Shown: positions 9,893 through 23,024, numbered from the stretch's first letter. The stretch is DNA of 64,000 nt from Archegozetes longisetosus (GCA_018873245.2 JAEMBT020000004.1:7171073-7235072), one strand, 5' to 3'. Notes: generated from the sequence alone by a model not told the origin. Numbers and translations: made by a program.

Positions 9893-11560
9893 TCGTATGA
9901 ATCACGGGTAAGTTCGTGATATCTTTTATGTATAATCGTAGAAATATTCATGACAATAGTTCTATCTTAAAGTCATTTATTGTGGATTTACAGTACCCAA
10001 ATTATATCGAAATATTCGGTTATATAAATAAATTTGTACGTTCAACCCTAACAAGAGCTTGTGCGTACTTCCATGGGAAATCAACCCCGTTCGATTTTGA
10101 TGAAATGAAGTGCGGGTATTAAGGCACACTAGTAAAGTATATTGGTGGTTTTATGTTTTTCAAATATGCTACAGAGGGCGAACAAAACATTAAACAATTC
10201 AGATACTCGGAAACTGTTGCACATAACTTGGTGAAATTTTGCATACTGAGACAATAATGAACTGTATTCAATAATAGTATGAAGTTTAAATTTTATTCTT
10301 TATAAAGAGGTAATTTTAAAAATTCAAACGCTTTTTGGAGTGTTGCCCTTTTAGATCAGATCTATCTCTTTTGTTTTTATAGTAAAACATGATGTATATA
10401 TTTGCAAATAGATTAAGTTCGATCTCGGAGGGCAATAGATTGAAAAGTCGCAAAAACTTTTCATATGTACGGGGCATTTCATCTCAATTTTTCGAGTGTA
10501 ATCGGTCATAACTTTTGAGCTAATAAAGGTAGCGCCAAATGGTTTTCACTAAAATGAACTTCAGACCTTAGGAAAATAGATGGTTGAAGACGTCACCCTA
10601 GCTGCGCCCCCTATACTTCTGAAAAAAGGCTTTTGCGAAGGCTTCTGATTTACTATGAAAATGACCTTGAAAAAATCTGATGGTCATTGCAGTCAATAGG
10701 AAGTTTGAGGATGTTAACATCCTCGAAGTTTCATTTTTCAGAGTCATCATTATCAAAAGTTGCGGCAGCTCAAAGTCTGATGGTCCAAGCCTTAGGCAAG
10801 TTGTTACTGGGTGTCGTTGCCTACCGCTGAAAGAGATCCCTCAGCATGCTTCAATTGCTTGCCACCTAAGTCAATACAAAGCTGGCACTTCTCTGGGAGG
10901 AACTGACATGCAGTTCGGACCAGCATTGACCTTGATGGCAAACAATCGAAGTTTGCTGAGGGAGTCCTTTCAGGGGTAGGCAAGGGCATCCAGTAACAAC
11001 TTGCCCAAGGCTTGGACCATCAAACTTTGAGCTGCTACAACTTTTGATAATGATGACTCAGAAAAATGAAACTTCGAGGATGTTAACACCTTCAAATTTT
11101 CTATTGACTGTAAAAGCCTTCAGGTGTCGTACCATAGCCCGGAGTGAGCCTGAAGTCATTACTTTAACAGTAGCAGCCCTCGGCATATTATACATTAGGG
11201 CCAATTCACCAAAACTTCCTGAGCCGGTATACTCTCCAACTTCTCTTTCTGAACCATCGTCACCAGACACTACTATTTTGTAAGTGCCGCTAATATTTAA
11301 TTAGATAAATATCTCATAGTAATTGAACAAAAACATTTCGTATTTAAATAGTTGAAAGGCATGTGAATAAAGCATCTCATTTTTTGCTTAATTAATAGCT
11401 CTTGGCCAAATATTGCGAGTCTGTCAAATTGATCAGTTTGTAAAAAGTGTTTCGCAATTTAAAAATTCAAATCAATAATTGACTGCAAAGGTTAAATTGT
11501 TTGGAGATTCTAAATCCATTTTAAAGATCAATGAAATCAGTCTGTTTTGTTGCTATGATT
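9893..11560 (-). pseudogene. Inverted, interrupted fragment of the PKA-RII gene
   Basis: Two blocks match the PKA-RII gene in reverse orientation. Bases 11123-11560 match about 21130-21558, covering the end of intron 6, all of exon 7 and its donor. Bases 9893-10050 match about 22060-22225, in intron 8. The exon-7 copy still reads [20 protein letters not shown], the phosphate-binding cassette of the first cAMP domain, with two changes just after it (KAM to KVM and SLW to SLR). Exon 8 is not recognisable between the blocks, where the palindrome 10690-11110 has been inserted. There is no start or continuation, so I call it a gene fragment, not a gene. Confidence 0.8.
10690..11110. repeat. 421-bp near-perfect palindrome
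   Basis: The arms 10690-10845 and about 10955-11110 are inverted copies. The outer ends are CAGTCAATAG and CTATTGACTG, with shared inner blocks such as AAGTTTCATTTTTC and GATGGTCCAAGCCTT. Similarity decays toward a centre near 10900. It lies inside the inverted PKA-RII fragment. Long open frames on both strands here (for example 10680-10979 plus) are by-products of the palindrome. Confidence 0.85.
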
Positions 11561-11865
11561 CCAAACTTGATTTTTTTCGACCATTAGATCACAAATATAG
11601 TTGTGCACTTAAATTCAAGTTTTGTAGTTTGGCTGTTGACTTAATTCTTAACAAATCTAGTATTGAAGCATTTGATATAGAAAAACATGTTTCTTTTATT
11701 GTATTTGGTCAACAAAACAGTCTAAGTTTTAAATCAAGCGTAATCAAATCACAGATAGAATCTAACTTCTCATAAGAAAGTTTCATAAATCCTAACCAGA
11801 AAGAATTTGACGGCTAGTCTAGTGGGCAGTCAGGCGCCAATCTTTGTAAAGCTACGAGATGGGAC

Positions 11866-12319
11866 TAGTGATGAGCATAAATGAACCTCAGAACCTCTCG
11901 AACCCGAACCTGAACCTGAACCTCCACTTAAACCAATATTTTAAATTATAAGAATTAAAATGGTAATTGTCATCATATTTATTAATATACTTTTATATTT
12001 GTTTGAGAAATGATGCAAATAATAGAATTCTAAATAAGGGTTTTAATTATCAAAATAATCCAACCAAGAGTTTAAACACATGCAATATTGTATTGTATTA
12101 TTATATTCGAGATTATTGTTTACTATTTAAAATATACAAAATAGTCTACATAAAAGTTGTAGAGGTTCAAGGTTCACAGTGTGCAGAACCTTTAGGTTCG
12201 GGTTCGAGTTCGAGGTTCCAACATTATAAGAGGTTCGAGGTTTAGATTAGTAAAAGAGGTTCGGGTTCAGGTTTGAGGTTCATATACGAACCTCTGAAAC
12301 TCGAACCTGCTCATCAGTA
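11866..12319. mobile_element. hAT MITE with perfect 8-bp duplication
   Basis: This 454-bp element begins TAGTGATGAGCA and ends TGCTCATCAGTA (11 of 12 inverted bases). The perfect 8-bp duplication GATGGGAC lies at 11858-11865 and 12320-12327. The subterminal regions are packed with GAACCTGAACCT or GGTTCGGGTTCG repeats pointing toward the ends, resembling those of the relic at 8799-9878. No transposase is encoded; the open frame at 11967-12245 is low-complexity and not a gene. Confidence 0.88.
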
Positions 12320-12721
12320 GATGGGACTGATATAAAAGGATTTAATCTACTTTTCCAAGTCGATTATTAATTAGTTTGATCTGTATGTGGTCTGTATACG
12401 ATAAGTCTGTTTTTGACAGTTAGCAACTTGATAGTTGGCGCCTAATTTCCACAATGATTACTATTTACTTTTAAAAAGTACGTCTATTTGTTGACTGTCA
12501 TTCACACCCTTTCTTCGTGACTCTGTTTTTTTAAGTTGAATCTAATCTATTTTTATTCATAGTTTATGTACAGTTGATTCGCATGTTTTCAAGTCCAATC
12601 TCTAAATATGAAATGTTTTAGTCCTAAGATCTGAAAATGATTTTGTTTACAAGAAATGTTCAAATTTTATAATGACAGTTAGTTTGCTATAAAAATAAAA
12701 AAATTTAAAGACTATTATAGA

Positions 12722-14900
12722 ATGGCTGTAAATACAGATAATGATAAAGTGTGTGAACAATTGGATGGAAACGAGCCGAGAAATGGACCGAAACTTTTGA
12801 ATTTGAATGAATATAAGGCAGGATTAGATGGATTGGATGTCGAAAAATCAATAAAATAATACACGAAACCAGCAAAGGATCGAATTTTCACTCATTTCAA
12901 ATGAAACGACAAAAACGTATTGATCAACAAATAGAAGAAATGAAGAAAAGTTGAGTCAAATGACCGAACGACAGAGAAGTGTTTCAATGAATGAATGCAA
13001 TAAGTTGTGTAAAATAATTGAACAGAGAAGAGATTTGAGTCGAATTATAGTGCACTTCGATATGGACATGTTCTTCGCGGCAGTGGAAATAAAACACAAC
13101 CCATCACTAGCTGACAAACCGATAGCAGTGGGATCTTTGATGATGATCGGCACCAGTAATTACATCGCACGAACGTATGGCGTGAGAGCTGCAATGCCTG
13201 GATTTGTAGCCAAACAATTGTGTCCTCAACTAATACTAATCAAGCATAACTTCAAAAATTACTCCAAAGAGAGCGAAGCAGTCATGAAAATCATTAGTCA
13301 ATATGATCCTAATTTCAATTCTTTCAGTCTTGACGAGGCCTTTATAGACTTAACCGATTATGTGATTGACTCCTACTGCGATAAAGAACCAGATTTTGAT
13401 CGCAACAGTCTGAATGACTGCCCAGAATTACCGCAGTTTTTATGGGATTTGGCGTATGAAATCGTTCAGCAAATTCGCGATCGAATTTTCTCGGAAACCC
13501 AACTGACTGTCAGCGCTGGAATATCTTGTAATACAATGATTGCCAAAGTCTGTACAGATGTGAATAAACCAAACGGACAGTTTATGGTGAAAGGATACCT
13601 GGAAGAAGTGAAAGAGTTTATTGCTGGAACTCCAGTCAGAAAGATTTGTGGTATCGGACCCGTTAGGGGACAGTTCTTGAGTGCTCTGGACATCAAGACA
13701 TGTCGAGATTTGTGGGACAAACGCGATATAATTCACTTTCTATTTAGCCCATTCAATGTTAAATACTATATGAGAGTGGCTTTAGGTATCGGAACTGTTT
13801 TCATGAGAAGTACTGATGAATCGCAGAAAAGCCATAGCTGTGAGAGAACTTTTGGAGAAATAAGTGACTTCAATGAGATCTGTGATAAATTGCGTGAAAT
13901 CAGTCACAGATTAGAGTTAGACCTGAAGTCTGAAGATCAAACCTGCAAAACAGTTACTTTGAAGCTGAAAAAGGTTTCTTTTGATGTTTCCTTAAAGTCT
14001 CAAACGATTCCTTACTATACAAATGATTGGGAGACTATGTATAACGTGGCCAAAAAACTACTCGAAGTAGAGCTTTCAAACACTCCACCAAACGAAGCAA
14101 AATATCGATTAATTGGTTTGAAAGTTTCTAATTTGCGAGATAATGAAGAGTCGAATGCAGGCAAAGGCCAAATGACGTTATCGGGAATATTTCGTGCACT
14201 CAAAACTAATTGCAATAATAAATTGAATACTAGTTCGAGTGGTTATTCGAGTGAAAGCAATTATGCAAATGAGACTTTAATTAATAGTAGAGGTGATGAT
14301 GACTCTGATTATTACGAATGTTCTATTTGTTCGCAAACTTTTGAGCATAAATTTGTGTTTGAGTGTCACGAAAACGAGTGCATTGATGAGGCCTACAATA
14401 TATCTGCAAGTGATCAGCAAGAATTCACTTCTGATTGCAATGACAACTCAGAACAAACAACCGATTCTAATGACAACTTTGAACAAACAACTGATTCGAA
14501 CGACAACTTTGAACAAACTATCGATTCAAACTCGAACTCAGAGCAAACTACTGATGAAATAAACACAAGCAGTGATTTGGGTGTAAAAAGTGGGAATGAA
14601 TGTTCAGCATTAAGCTTTATGTGTCCCATTTGTTCAGTTTATTTAGTTTTTAAAGATAATGAAGGGTTGAATCGACACATTGATGTTTGTCTAAACAAGA
14701 CTACGTGCTTAGAGTTGACTCAAGTTCCAAATGTTACAAATAGTTCGACTTGCAGTGAGAATTCAACTCCCAATCAAAAGACACGTAAACGAACTAATTC
14801 TGGCACTCAACCAAATAGCAAATCTCAAAAATTCAATCCTAAAAAAGAAAGCAAAAAGTCTCAGAAAACCATTGATTTCTTTTTTCGTTCGCCTCAATAA
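12722..14900 (+). CDS. POLK: DNA polymerase kappa (Y-family translesion polymerase)
   Basis: A nuclear translesion DNA polymerase that bypasses minor-groove adducts. The main frame runs from 12951 and shows HFDMDMFFAAVE (metal-binding Asp, steric-gate Phe), SLDEAFIDLTD (catalytic Asp-Glu), AGISCNTMIAKVCTD, a helix-hairpin-helix around ICGIGPVRG, and a little finger from CERTFGEISDF. Two ubiquitin-binding zinc fingers follow (near codons 456 and 557 of this frame), and QKTIDFFFRSPQ at the C-terminus is a PCNA-binding box. An acidic four-fold 10-residue repeat (DSNDNFEQTT) lies between the fingers. The N-terminus starts at ATG 12722 and reads LNEYKAGLDGLDVEK, the family signature. Two single-A losses (runs 12843-12847 and 12946-12949) break the frame between it and the main frame. 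The gene is intronless, about 726 residues. AATAAA is at 15026. Confidence 0.93.
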
Positions 14901-15587
14901 TGAAGAAAATATTTTCGAAAATAATGTTTGTATTGACATCTCTGTTAGTTATATGTATAGATAAATATGATAAATATATATATATATATTTGATAATGTC
15001 TTCAATTAATACTGTGATCTGTTTGAATAAAGTTATATTAATTGTGAATAAAAAATGGAATAGTTTGATATAAAAAGAGATTATGTTCAAGTTAGAGTGG
15101 GTTAGAATGCAAGACATAATCATTGATAGGTATTGCAGGTATACCGAGGAATTTGAGTAGAAAATCGATAAAATAACGCAAACGCAGTCGTAGATAATAA
15201 TGAATCTCTCTTTTGAAAATCATGAGTCATTCTTTATAGCTTTAGCTTACAGTACAAATCAATAGATTTTCTTCATCCCTGGACGCCCTGTTCTTTACTG
15301 TAGTTTGAGTTTTATTATTGGTTATCGAGTTATAGAAAATGATGACTTCCTTTAAGGATACTTATTTTGGTCAAATATGAAATTCGGTTCGGAATCCAGT
15401 TCGCAATTCTAATTATAAGGAACTAAGGGGTTGTGTGGATCAAAATCATTAGAGTATTTGCGTAAGGAGCGGATAGATTGAGCATCATTATTATCATTAG
15501 TACTATTATTGTGGGTGAAGTGCACCTTTCCGTCTAAGACAAGCGCTCATAACAGGATCCAACTACTCATCCTTCACTTTGCCACAT

Positions 15588-17676
15588 ATGTTCCATAACA
15601 CTATGAATCGTGCCAGATATGAAGTACCACCTGAGTTAACTAATCTTCTACTTGACTTCACTGTCAGTGTTTTGGTCAACAAACCATCTGATCTGCTGGA
15701 ATACGCCACCGTCTATTTCACTCGCTTACTTCACGAACGACAACATTCTACTAATCTTTTGCCAAATCTTAACGATAATGAAAATAACCACTTTGCTGAT
15801 GACGATAACGATTCCACTTCTAGTGATATAAGTGAGATTCCATTTTCCTATTTCTATTTCTTTGTCTTTAGATTATTTGGATTTCAAAATTTTATCTTAT
15901 ATTCAATTTTCTATTGGATATTGTGCTCAATTTTTTGCTGGATATTGTGTTCAATTTAGTACTGAGTTTTTTTTCAATTTGTTCAGATCTAGTGCATGAA
16001 AAATATTTTTACAACTTATGTTTCACTTGAATTCTTGCACATGATTAGCAAAATTGAAATATTAGCATATTTTCATAGCATTAAACAATATTCATTAACA
16101 TCATATCAATATTATGAATAAATTAATTTTTCTTTCGAGCATAATTATCGCTTTGCTTTAGTTTTAAATGATAAACATTAGCTCTTAATCCAATATTCAA
16201 AGCATTAACTCAATGGCTAGCATTAGTATCAGAGTAAAAGCTATTATTCCAAATAATTGAAACCTCACTTAGTATAACCCGAACAAAATTACCAAAATTT
16301 CATTTCTGGCTATCCAATTCGACTTCAATTTTGAAGATATAATATGAAATTAAATTTGATGTGAAAAATGTTTATTACTCAAACGATTCTGTTTCAGTGC
16401 TAATTGTTCGGGATTCAGATTACAAATATTTTAGACTTTGTCTGACAAATCTCGAAAACAAATTAGAGACTCTGTTATCATATTGTTAGGTAACTGAATC
16501 TCGTTCATTAAACGGTCGAGTGGGCAGTAGCTGACAACTAATCTGTTAATTTCAACTGATTATTCTTTTGATTGTTCTAATGCTCAAAATACCAGCAGAT
16601 TTACGTGAAATAAAAATTATTTTAAGGATATAAAGCTAATGATTCGCTAAAAATATTGTACTAAAATAAGAATTGATTTGCGACATCGCACTGTTCAGTA
16701 TTTTTTCCATGCAAACAACGATGTATTCATTCATGTAATACATGATCAGTTCTTATACTTTTGTCCAATATTTTGCTTTCTAATCGATCAACAATAGAAA
16801 AAACTCAGATTTATGATCATTTTGATATCCAGAAGCTTTTATTCGCAAAAGTTGATAAATCTTTTTTGGTCATACAAAACAAATGGATAAAGAATTTTGA
16901 AAAATATCAATTTTGTTTATGGTATAATAGAAAAACATTAAGGTTTGCGTTACAAAATTTTTGTCATTCAAATCTGTTCTTCAGTTTAAGTACATTGAAT
17001 GAGATGAAAGGGTAATACTTAATTGAGTCATATTTCGATAAAAAACTTTCAAATGTTAGGCTCTACTACGCACTAATATGTTTCGCTAGAAAATATTGTT
17101 TTTATGTAAATCAATCAAATTTAAGATTCAGTTAGAGAAAACATAAATTAGAGTTTAATGTTTTTTATTTGAAAATAAGTTTTTGCTTTTAGAAATATAC
17201 TCAGCTTTAGAGTCTAATTGTATTTTTATGTTCAGTATTGAGAACCATTTATAAAAAAGAGTTGCGTCAATCCGGAAAATGATATAAATTTATATTTTTG
17301 AAGTAGAAATTGCTATTGTTAGAAAATCAATATGAAACTTATATTTTTTATATAAATTCTCTATTCACTAATAGGGGAAGACCTGATAAACGAAAATAAA
17401 TATAACTTTAACAATAATCCTGACAAAAAACAATAACAGTATCATCTTAAAAATCTATTGGGTCGAGCCAAACAATAACTTTGATCATATTTCACAATAC
17501 TGTTCCTTCAAAGTCATTACTGTTGTAACCATTGGTTCAAAAATTCGATAATTGATTCAAAATTTGTATTAGTGCTGAATCAGTGTTCTTGAAATCAAGT
17601 TGCTGTCAATTTGTTGACAATATCTTATAGATTATGTTATTAAGTCTTCAATTTGAATGAAAAGACTCAGGCTTAC

Positions 17677-17754
<78 letters not shown>

Positions 17755-20700
17755 GGTAACATGCTATTTATATTAAACTGAGTAATAGATTACTTTTTTA
17801 TTCTCATTTATTTATTGACTAATTTGCTCAAAAATAATCACAACATCGCTTCAAATGTCAATAGACTGATTAATGCTTGATATCAAATCAAATTAAGTTA
17901 TGTATTATAGCATTGTTAGGCACATGAGGGCAACAAAACATAAAGATTTAGTGTTTTATTGGAGACAATTAGTCATAAAACTGTTATTTTTGTGTGTTAT
18001 AAATAATGGTTCAAATTGAGTTGACAATTGGTGGACATCATCTCATTAAATCCTTGTAACGAGTCAATCAATATTTAATGGCAATCAAAACAAGTTTATG
18101 AGTTAAGTGGTTGAAAGGTTAAGCTTGAGATGCGTTGTCTGTAGGATTTGAAAGGAATGAAGCATTCTTATTATATAATGATTATTACTAAGGAAGAATT
18201 TATTACATGATAAGATAGACCGCAAACATATAGTATCGTCAACTCGATTAGAAACTAAAAAGCACACAACTATACCAATACACTATTGTTTAAGTTCTAA
18301 ACCATTTACAAAATTACAAATAAATTATTTTCAAACTATCTTTTGTAATGATTCATCAGATTAATAACATTAATGTTGCTTTAATTGATTCATAGACTCA
18401 CAACTCGTAATAACCAGTGTTGTAAAGCATTAATATTAGATAAGCTTTTATGCTCTCTAAACATAACCCAATTTTTAGTTTGAATTGACAGAACATTTGA
18501 AGCCTATTTTCACGTCAATCATTAACACGAAACTATCAACTTTTAATATTAATTAGTGAGCACAAAAGCTATTGCGTATAATTCGCAGAATTGAGTTTAA
18601 AAGTGAAAGTTTGACTGCAGCTTCGCTAAGACAACTAATTGTTAATTTAAGAATAGAAGTTCGACTGCAATTTCGTTAAGATAACTAATTTTTATATGAT
18701 GTTTTCTGTAGAACCACCCGTCAGACTGTCTTTCAACAGGAGAAAATCAGGTAAGGTTTTCTTATTAAACGTAAATATTTGAATACAACATATGAAGTGA
18801 AAACAAATATTGTATCATTCCTTCAAGTATTTGCTGAGCAATACGATCCAGAAGAGGATGAAGACGATGATAATGAAAAGGTTCTATTGTTGTGACTCTT
18901 GTTTGCTCTTAATTAATTAGGTTTATGTTATTGTTCAGATTATTTATCCAAAAAGTGATGAACAGCGCCAAAGACTCGGCGAAGCGGTTAAAAATATCCT
19001 ACTCTTTAGATCTTTAGATCCGGTGAGAAATAAATCTACCATTCCTCAAGATCATCTTCTTATTACTCTATTTACTCTCTTAGTCTGAAATGTCTGAAGT
19101 TCTCGATGCCATGTTTGAGAGAAAAGTAAGCAAACTCTTCCTTTCTCAATCATCATAAACTATATTTTCTTTCTGAACACTTCTATCTTAACTATATTAT
19201 GGTTTTCCATACGAGCAAATCTTCGAGCATTCATTTTCCTTATTTATCAACTCTATTAGCACTTGAAAACCTCAACTGTTAATTAGAGCTTATATTTCAT
19301 GAAATTAATCTGACTTGACTCCATTCAAGATCTTTAGTATTGAGATGGTTCGATGCAATCAATTGATGGAATGAGGTTTAAGAAAATCAATAAAGAATTT
19401 TCCGCTTATCACTCAAGACACTTGATTCAGTTAAATTAAAAATATGTTTCCTTCCATCAATACTTCTTCGTCAAAGTCTCGTGAAAGCTTAGTCAGTCAT
19501 AATTTTATATTTGGATAATTTAGCCGTTAAATACTGGTGAATCGTAAATATTTGATGTTTATGTCTTAAATTGTATGCTTTAGTTGAAAATTTAGAAACT
19601 GATCAGATAGATTCTAGCACTGAATTCTTACATAAATAGAGTTGATTCAATCATTTTGCGTGAATCAGAACAGTTGACTCAATTCTTTTTACTATTTAAA
19701 AATCTAATTGAGCCTTCATTATGTATAATCAGATTAGCAAATGTTGATAATGAATAGGAGCTAGACAGAGTTGTTTCTTCTATAGAATCCAGACGTTATT
19801 CGTTGATTTTAAATAGAAAACAAGCAAATAAAAAGTTAAGCCATTCGTGGTTAAATCTGTTTCCATTTACTGACTTTCTGGCGTAGAATGTGTGGGCAAC
19901 ACAATTTACAACCTTGTCTCGTTTCTAATAACAAATATTTAAATGCTGTGCTAAGTCTTAAAAAGCATTCACTTAAGTATTTGAGAATAAGGTGACAAGC
20001 ATTTTCAATATTTACGTTAGAATACATGTCTAAAGACGTTTTTGTGTTGTTTTATAGCCAGAATATTCCTTTAATGTTCTGAAAGTTCAATTAGTTGTTT
20101 ACTCTTTGAAATGTAGCTAAAAATACCTAAGCTCTATGACAAATGGCTCATAAGTTAAAATTGTGGGCTTTGAACCAAAAGTATCAAAACAGCTTACGTA
20201 AAAGTTCTGAAAACCAAGTAACAATTCTTGGAAAAAAAACAAACCCAATCAATCGATAAACGACAAAATTCATTTATTAATATTAGTAAGTTACTTCAAA
20301 GCAAACAAAATACAAATAATTTATTATAGGTTTTAAAAACTAATACAAATGTTTGTTGAAACAATAGTGTGAGTTGGAGGTAAACAAAGATGCAAACAAA
20401 TGTACATCTGATTCTAGAATCCAGAATTTAATCCAATCTAACGTTGTATTGCGCTTTCTCATTCAGTTGATTGAGGAAGATTGGCTCGAATGTAAAACTG
20501 AGATCTGGTTGTTTTAAATAATATGTTGGATAGCGTGTTTTATAGTATGTTGTATAGCATGCTCAATAGTATGTTGTCTGGAGTAGATTCGAAGCGAAAT
20601 CTCAATAATTATTTTAATGTTTTATAAGGTTGAAGAGGGAGAAATAGTGATTCGACAAGGAGACGATGGCGATTATTTTTATGTTATAGCTGAGTAAGTA

Positions 20701-23024
20701 TCACATATCTTATAATGAAATGTTTTGTTTAGATAAAGTATCTCATTAACCACTAATCTATCTCGACGCTAACAAACGGATTATATTTATGCTGATATTT
20801 GACGTAATCAATACTAGCGAACTGTCGCTCTCTCAAACAATAGCATGATTACCCTGTCTCGAACACTCCACCAATCAATGCTTTTGCATGACTTTTGTCA
20901 CTATTTTACTTTTACTTTCTAACACCCCATTCACATATCAGATTACAAACGTATCAAATAGAAACCTAAATTCTCATTTTATCTACTCTTTTTCGCCTTC
21001 AAACTTAGAGAAACATTTACTGGATATGTATGACCTTTTATTCAATCAAATTTGCAAAATAAACAAGTTTATGGTTTCTTAGAATCTCATCAAATTTTCA
21101 AAACTTAACTTTGCATTCAAATGAAATCACGCAAAACAGACTGATTTCTATTAGTCTTTAAAATGGATTTAGAATCTCAAAACAATTTAACTTTTGCAGT
21201 CAATTATTGATTTGAATTTCCAAATTGCGAAACACTTTTGACAAACTGATCAATTTGACAGACTCGCAATATTTGGCCAAGAGCTATTAATTAAACAAAA
21301 AATGAGATGCTTTATTCAATATGCCTTTCAACTATTTAAACACGAAATGTTTTTGTTCAATTACTATGAGATATTTATCTAATTAAATATTAGCGGCACT
21401 TACAAAATAGTAGTGTCTGGTGACGATGGTTCAGAAAGAGAAGTTGGAGAGTATACCGGCTCAGGAAGTTTTGGTGAATTGGCCCTAATGTATAATATGC
21501 CGCGGGCTGCTACTGTCAAAGCAATGACTTCAGGCTCACTCTGGGCTATGGTACGACATTATTATTTCAAAATGATCTTTCATTTTGTATTTTATTTTTT
21601 ATGAAGAGCCGACACACTTTCCGCAAAATTGTGCTTAAAAGAGCTTTTAAGAAAAGAAAAGAATACGAGGCCCTCATCGAAAAGTAGAAATGCTCAAGTC
21701 ATTGGAAGTAAGTGAATATCATTCGCTATCTTATTATTAAATTTGTCAACTATTGCTCTTTAACACTCATTTCAACTTTTTCTTCAATATCTCAGTTCTT
21801 AAAACTTCTTTATCTGTGTTACCAATGTAACGCAAATAAAGAATCAAAACTATTATTTCAGATAAATTATTTGAAGAATTCGTGTTGACATTAATTGATT
21901 TTGAATGTAAATTGATTGCAACCGTCGTAATTGACGCGTCGGTAACTTACCATAAAACACGAGCTTGTTTGTTTTATTCAATTTGTGTGATCTAAAGTCA
22001 CGATCACAGTTTTTATGTTCTATTTTGATTTCTGCCTATCGGTCTTACCTTAACGAAATTGTTACGGGCTCAAAGTAGAAATTTGTTTATATAACCGGAT
22101 ATCTTGATATAGTGCAGGTATTGTAAATGACTTCAAGACCTATAGATAGAACTATTATGATAAATATTTTTACGTTTATGCATAAAAGATATCACGAGCT
22201 TACTCGTGATTCATACGAATTATTGGAATGCCAATAAAAGTATGGACTTTGATACTTGCAATAGTATTATTTGAATTTGTCGAACTGGCCTGATATAGCT
22301 TTATGATGCGATACTTTTCTATTTTTTAGCCTTACGAAAAAATGTCATTAAGTGACGCGCTTCTGCCGCGAAGGTATGCAGCAGGAGATCTAATAATTAA
22401 ACAGGTAATTTATTGTAATTTTTCCATCATACTGAAAATGGCTTAGTCAACGTTGAAACAAATTCAGCTTAACCAATAAAACTTAAGCCTCAGTAACACT
22501 TATTTACACATTTATGCATTTCTAACAAAATGATTGTATTGATAGGGCGACGAAGCCGATGGAATGTATTTTGTACAGGAAGGCGTTGTAAGAATCGTTA
22601 AAATTAATGAAGTGAGTCTTATTGTTAACTTTTCACATTACATTCACTCTACTATGAATGTCGACCTTCTATACATAGGATGACGGCCACGAACAAGAAC
22701 TTTCGCGTTTAGAAAAAGGAGGATATTTTGGAGAATTAGCTCTAATTACGCACAAACCAAGAGCTGCATCAGCTTATGCTCTAAGCGACGAAGTCAAGCT
22801 AGCGTGTATGAAATCTTTTTGAAACTTAAATCGGAAAACTAATTTTTATGTTTGCAACAACTACTCAATTCATTTGAATGCCTCTTATTGCAGTTCTTGA
22901 TGTTCATGCTTTCGAAAGATTATTGGGTCCATGTATGGATATAATGAAACGCAACTTCAACCACTACGAAGATCAATTGGTCAAAATATTTGGGTCCAAA
23001 TCAAATGTGACAGACTTGCGATGA
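15588..23024 (+). CDS. Pka-R2: cAMP-dependent protein kinase type II regulatory subunit
   Basis: It binds and inhibits the PKA catalytic subunit until cAMP binds, and docks to AKAP scaffolds. I read 12 exons: 15588-15831, 18712-18750, 18828-18880, 18939-19022, 19084-19125, 20629-20693, 21394-21550, 21607-21707, 22330-22404, 22546-22611, 22679-22805 and 22894-23024, about 394 residues. Exon 1 has the dimerisation/docking helices ([28 protein letters not shown]). Exons 2-3 give the [19 protein letters not shown] inhibitor site, whose phosphorylatable Ser marks type II. Both cAMP sites keep FGELAL plus PRAA (exons 7 and 11). The C-terminus matches [18 protein letters not shown]. Exon 8 is one base short: an A is missing at 21680-21683, giving a stop after EALIEK, while VEMLKSLE continues in the next frame. 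Intron 1 is 2.9 kb. AATAAA occurs at 23841. Confidence 0.92.
15832..18711. other. Intron 1 of the PKA-RII gene
   Basis: A 2.9-kb intron with no recognised exon. The open frame at 16761-17015 has no family resemblance and low-complexity codon use, so I do not call it. The intron contains the GA microsatellite at 17680-17751. Confidence 0.6.
17680..17751. repeat. (GA)n microsatellite, about 36 units
   Basis: An uninterrupted GA repeat of about 72 bp within PKA-RII intron 1. The exact length is uncertain because such tracts assemble poorly. Confidence 0.95.

Noticed and set aside
10680..10989. Overlapping ORFs on both strands at the palindrome
   Set aside because: Both come from the inverted arms; no conserved protein pattern.
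11967..12245. 92-codon ORF inside the hAT MITE
   Set aside because: Built on AT-rich filler and GGTTCG repeats; MITE termini with a target duplication explain the sequence.
16761..17015. 84-codon ORF in PKA-RII intron 1
   Set aside because: No family resemblance, AT-driven composition, and it lies in an intron without splice sites that would join it in frame.
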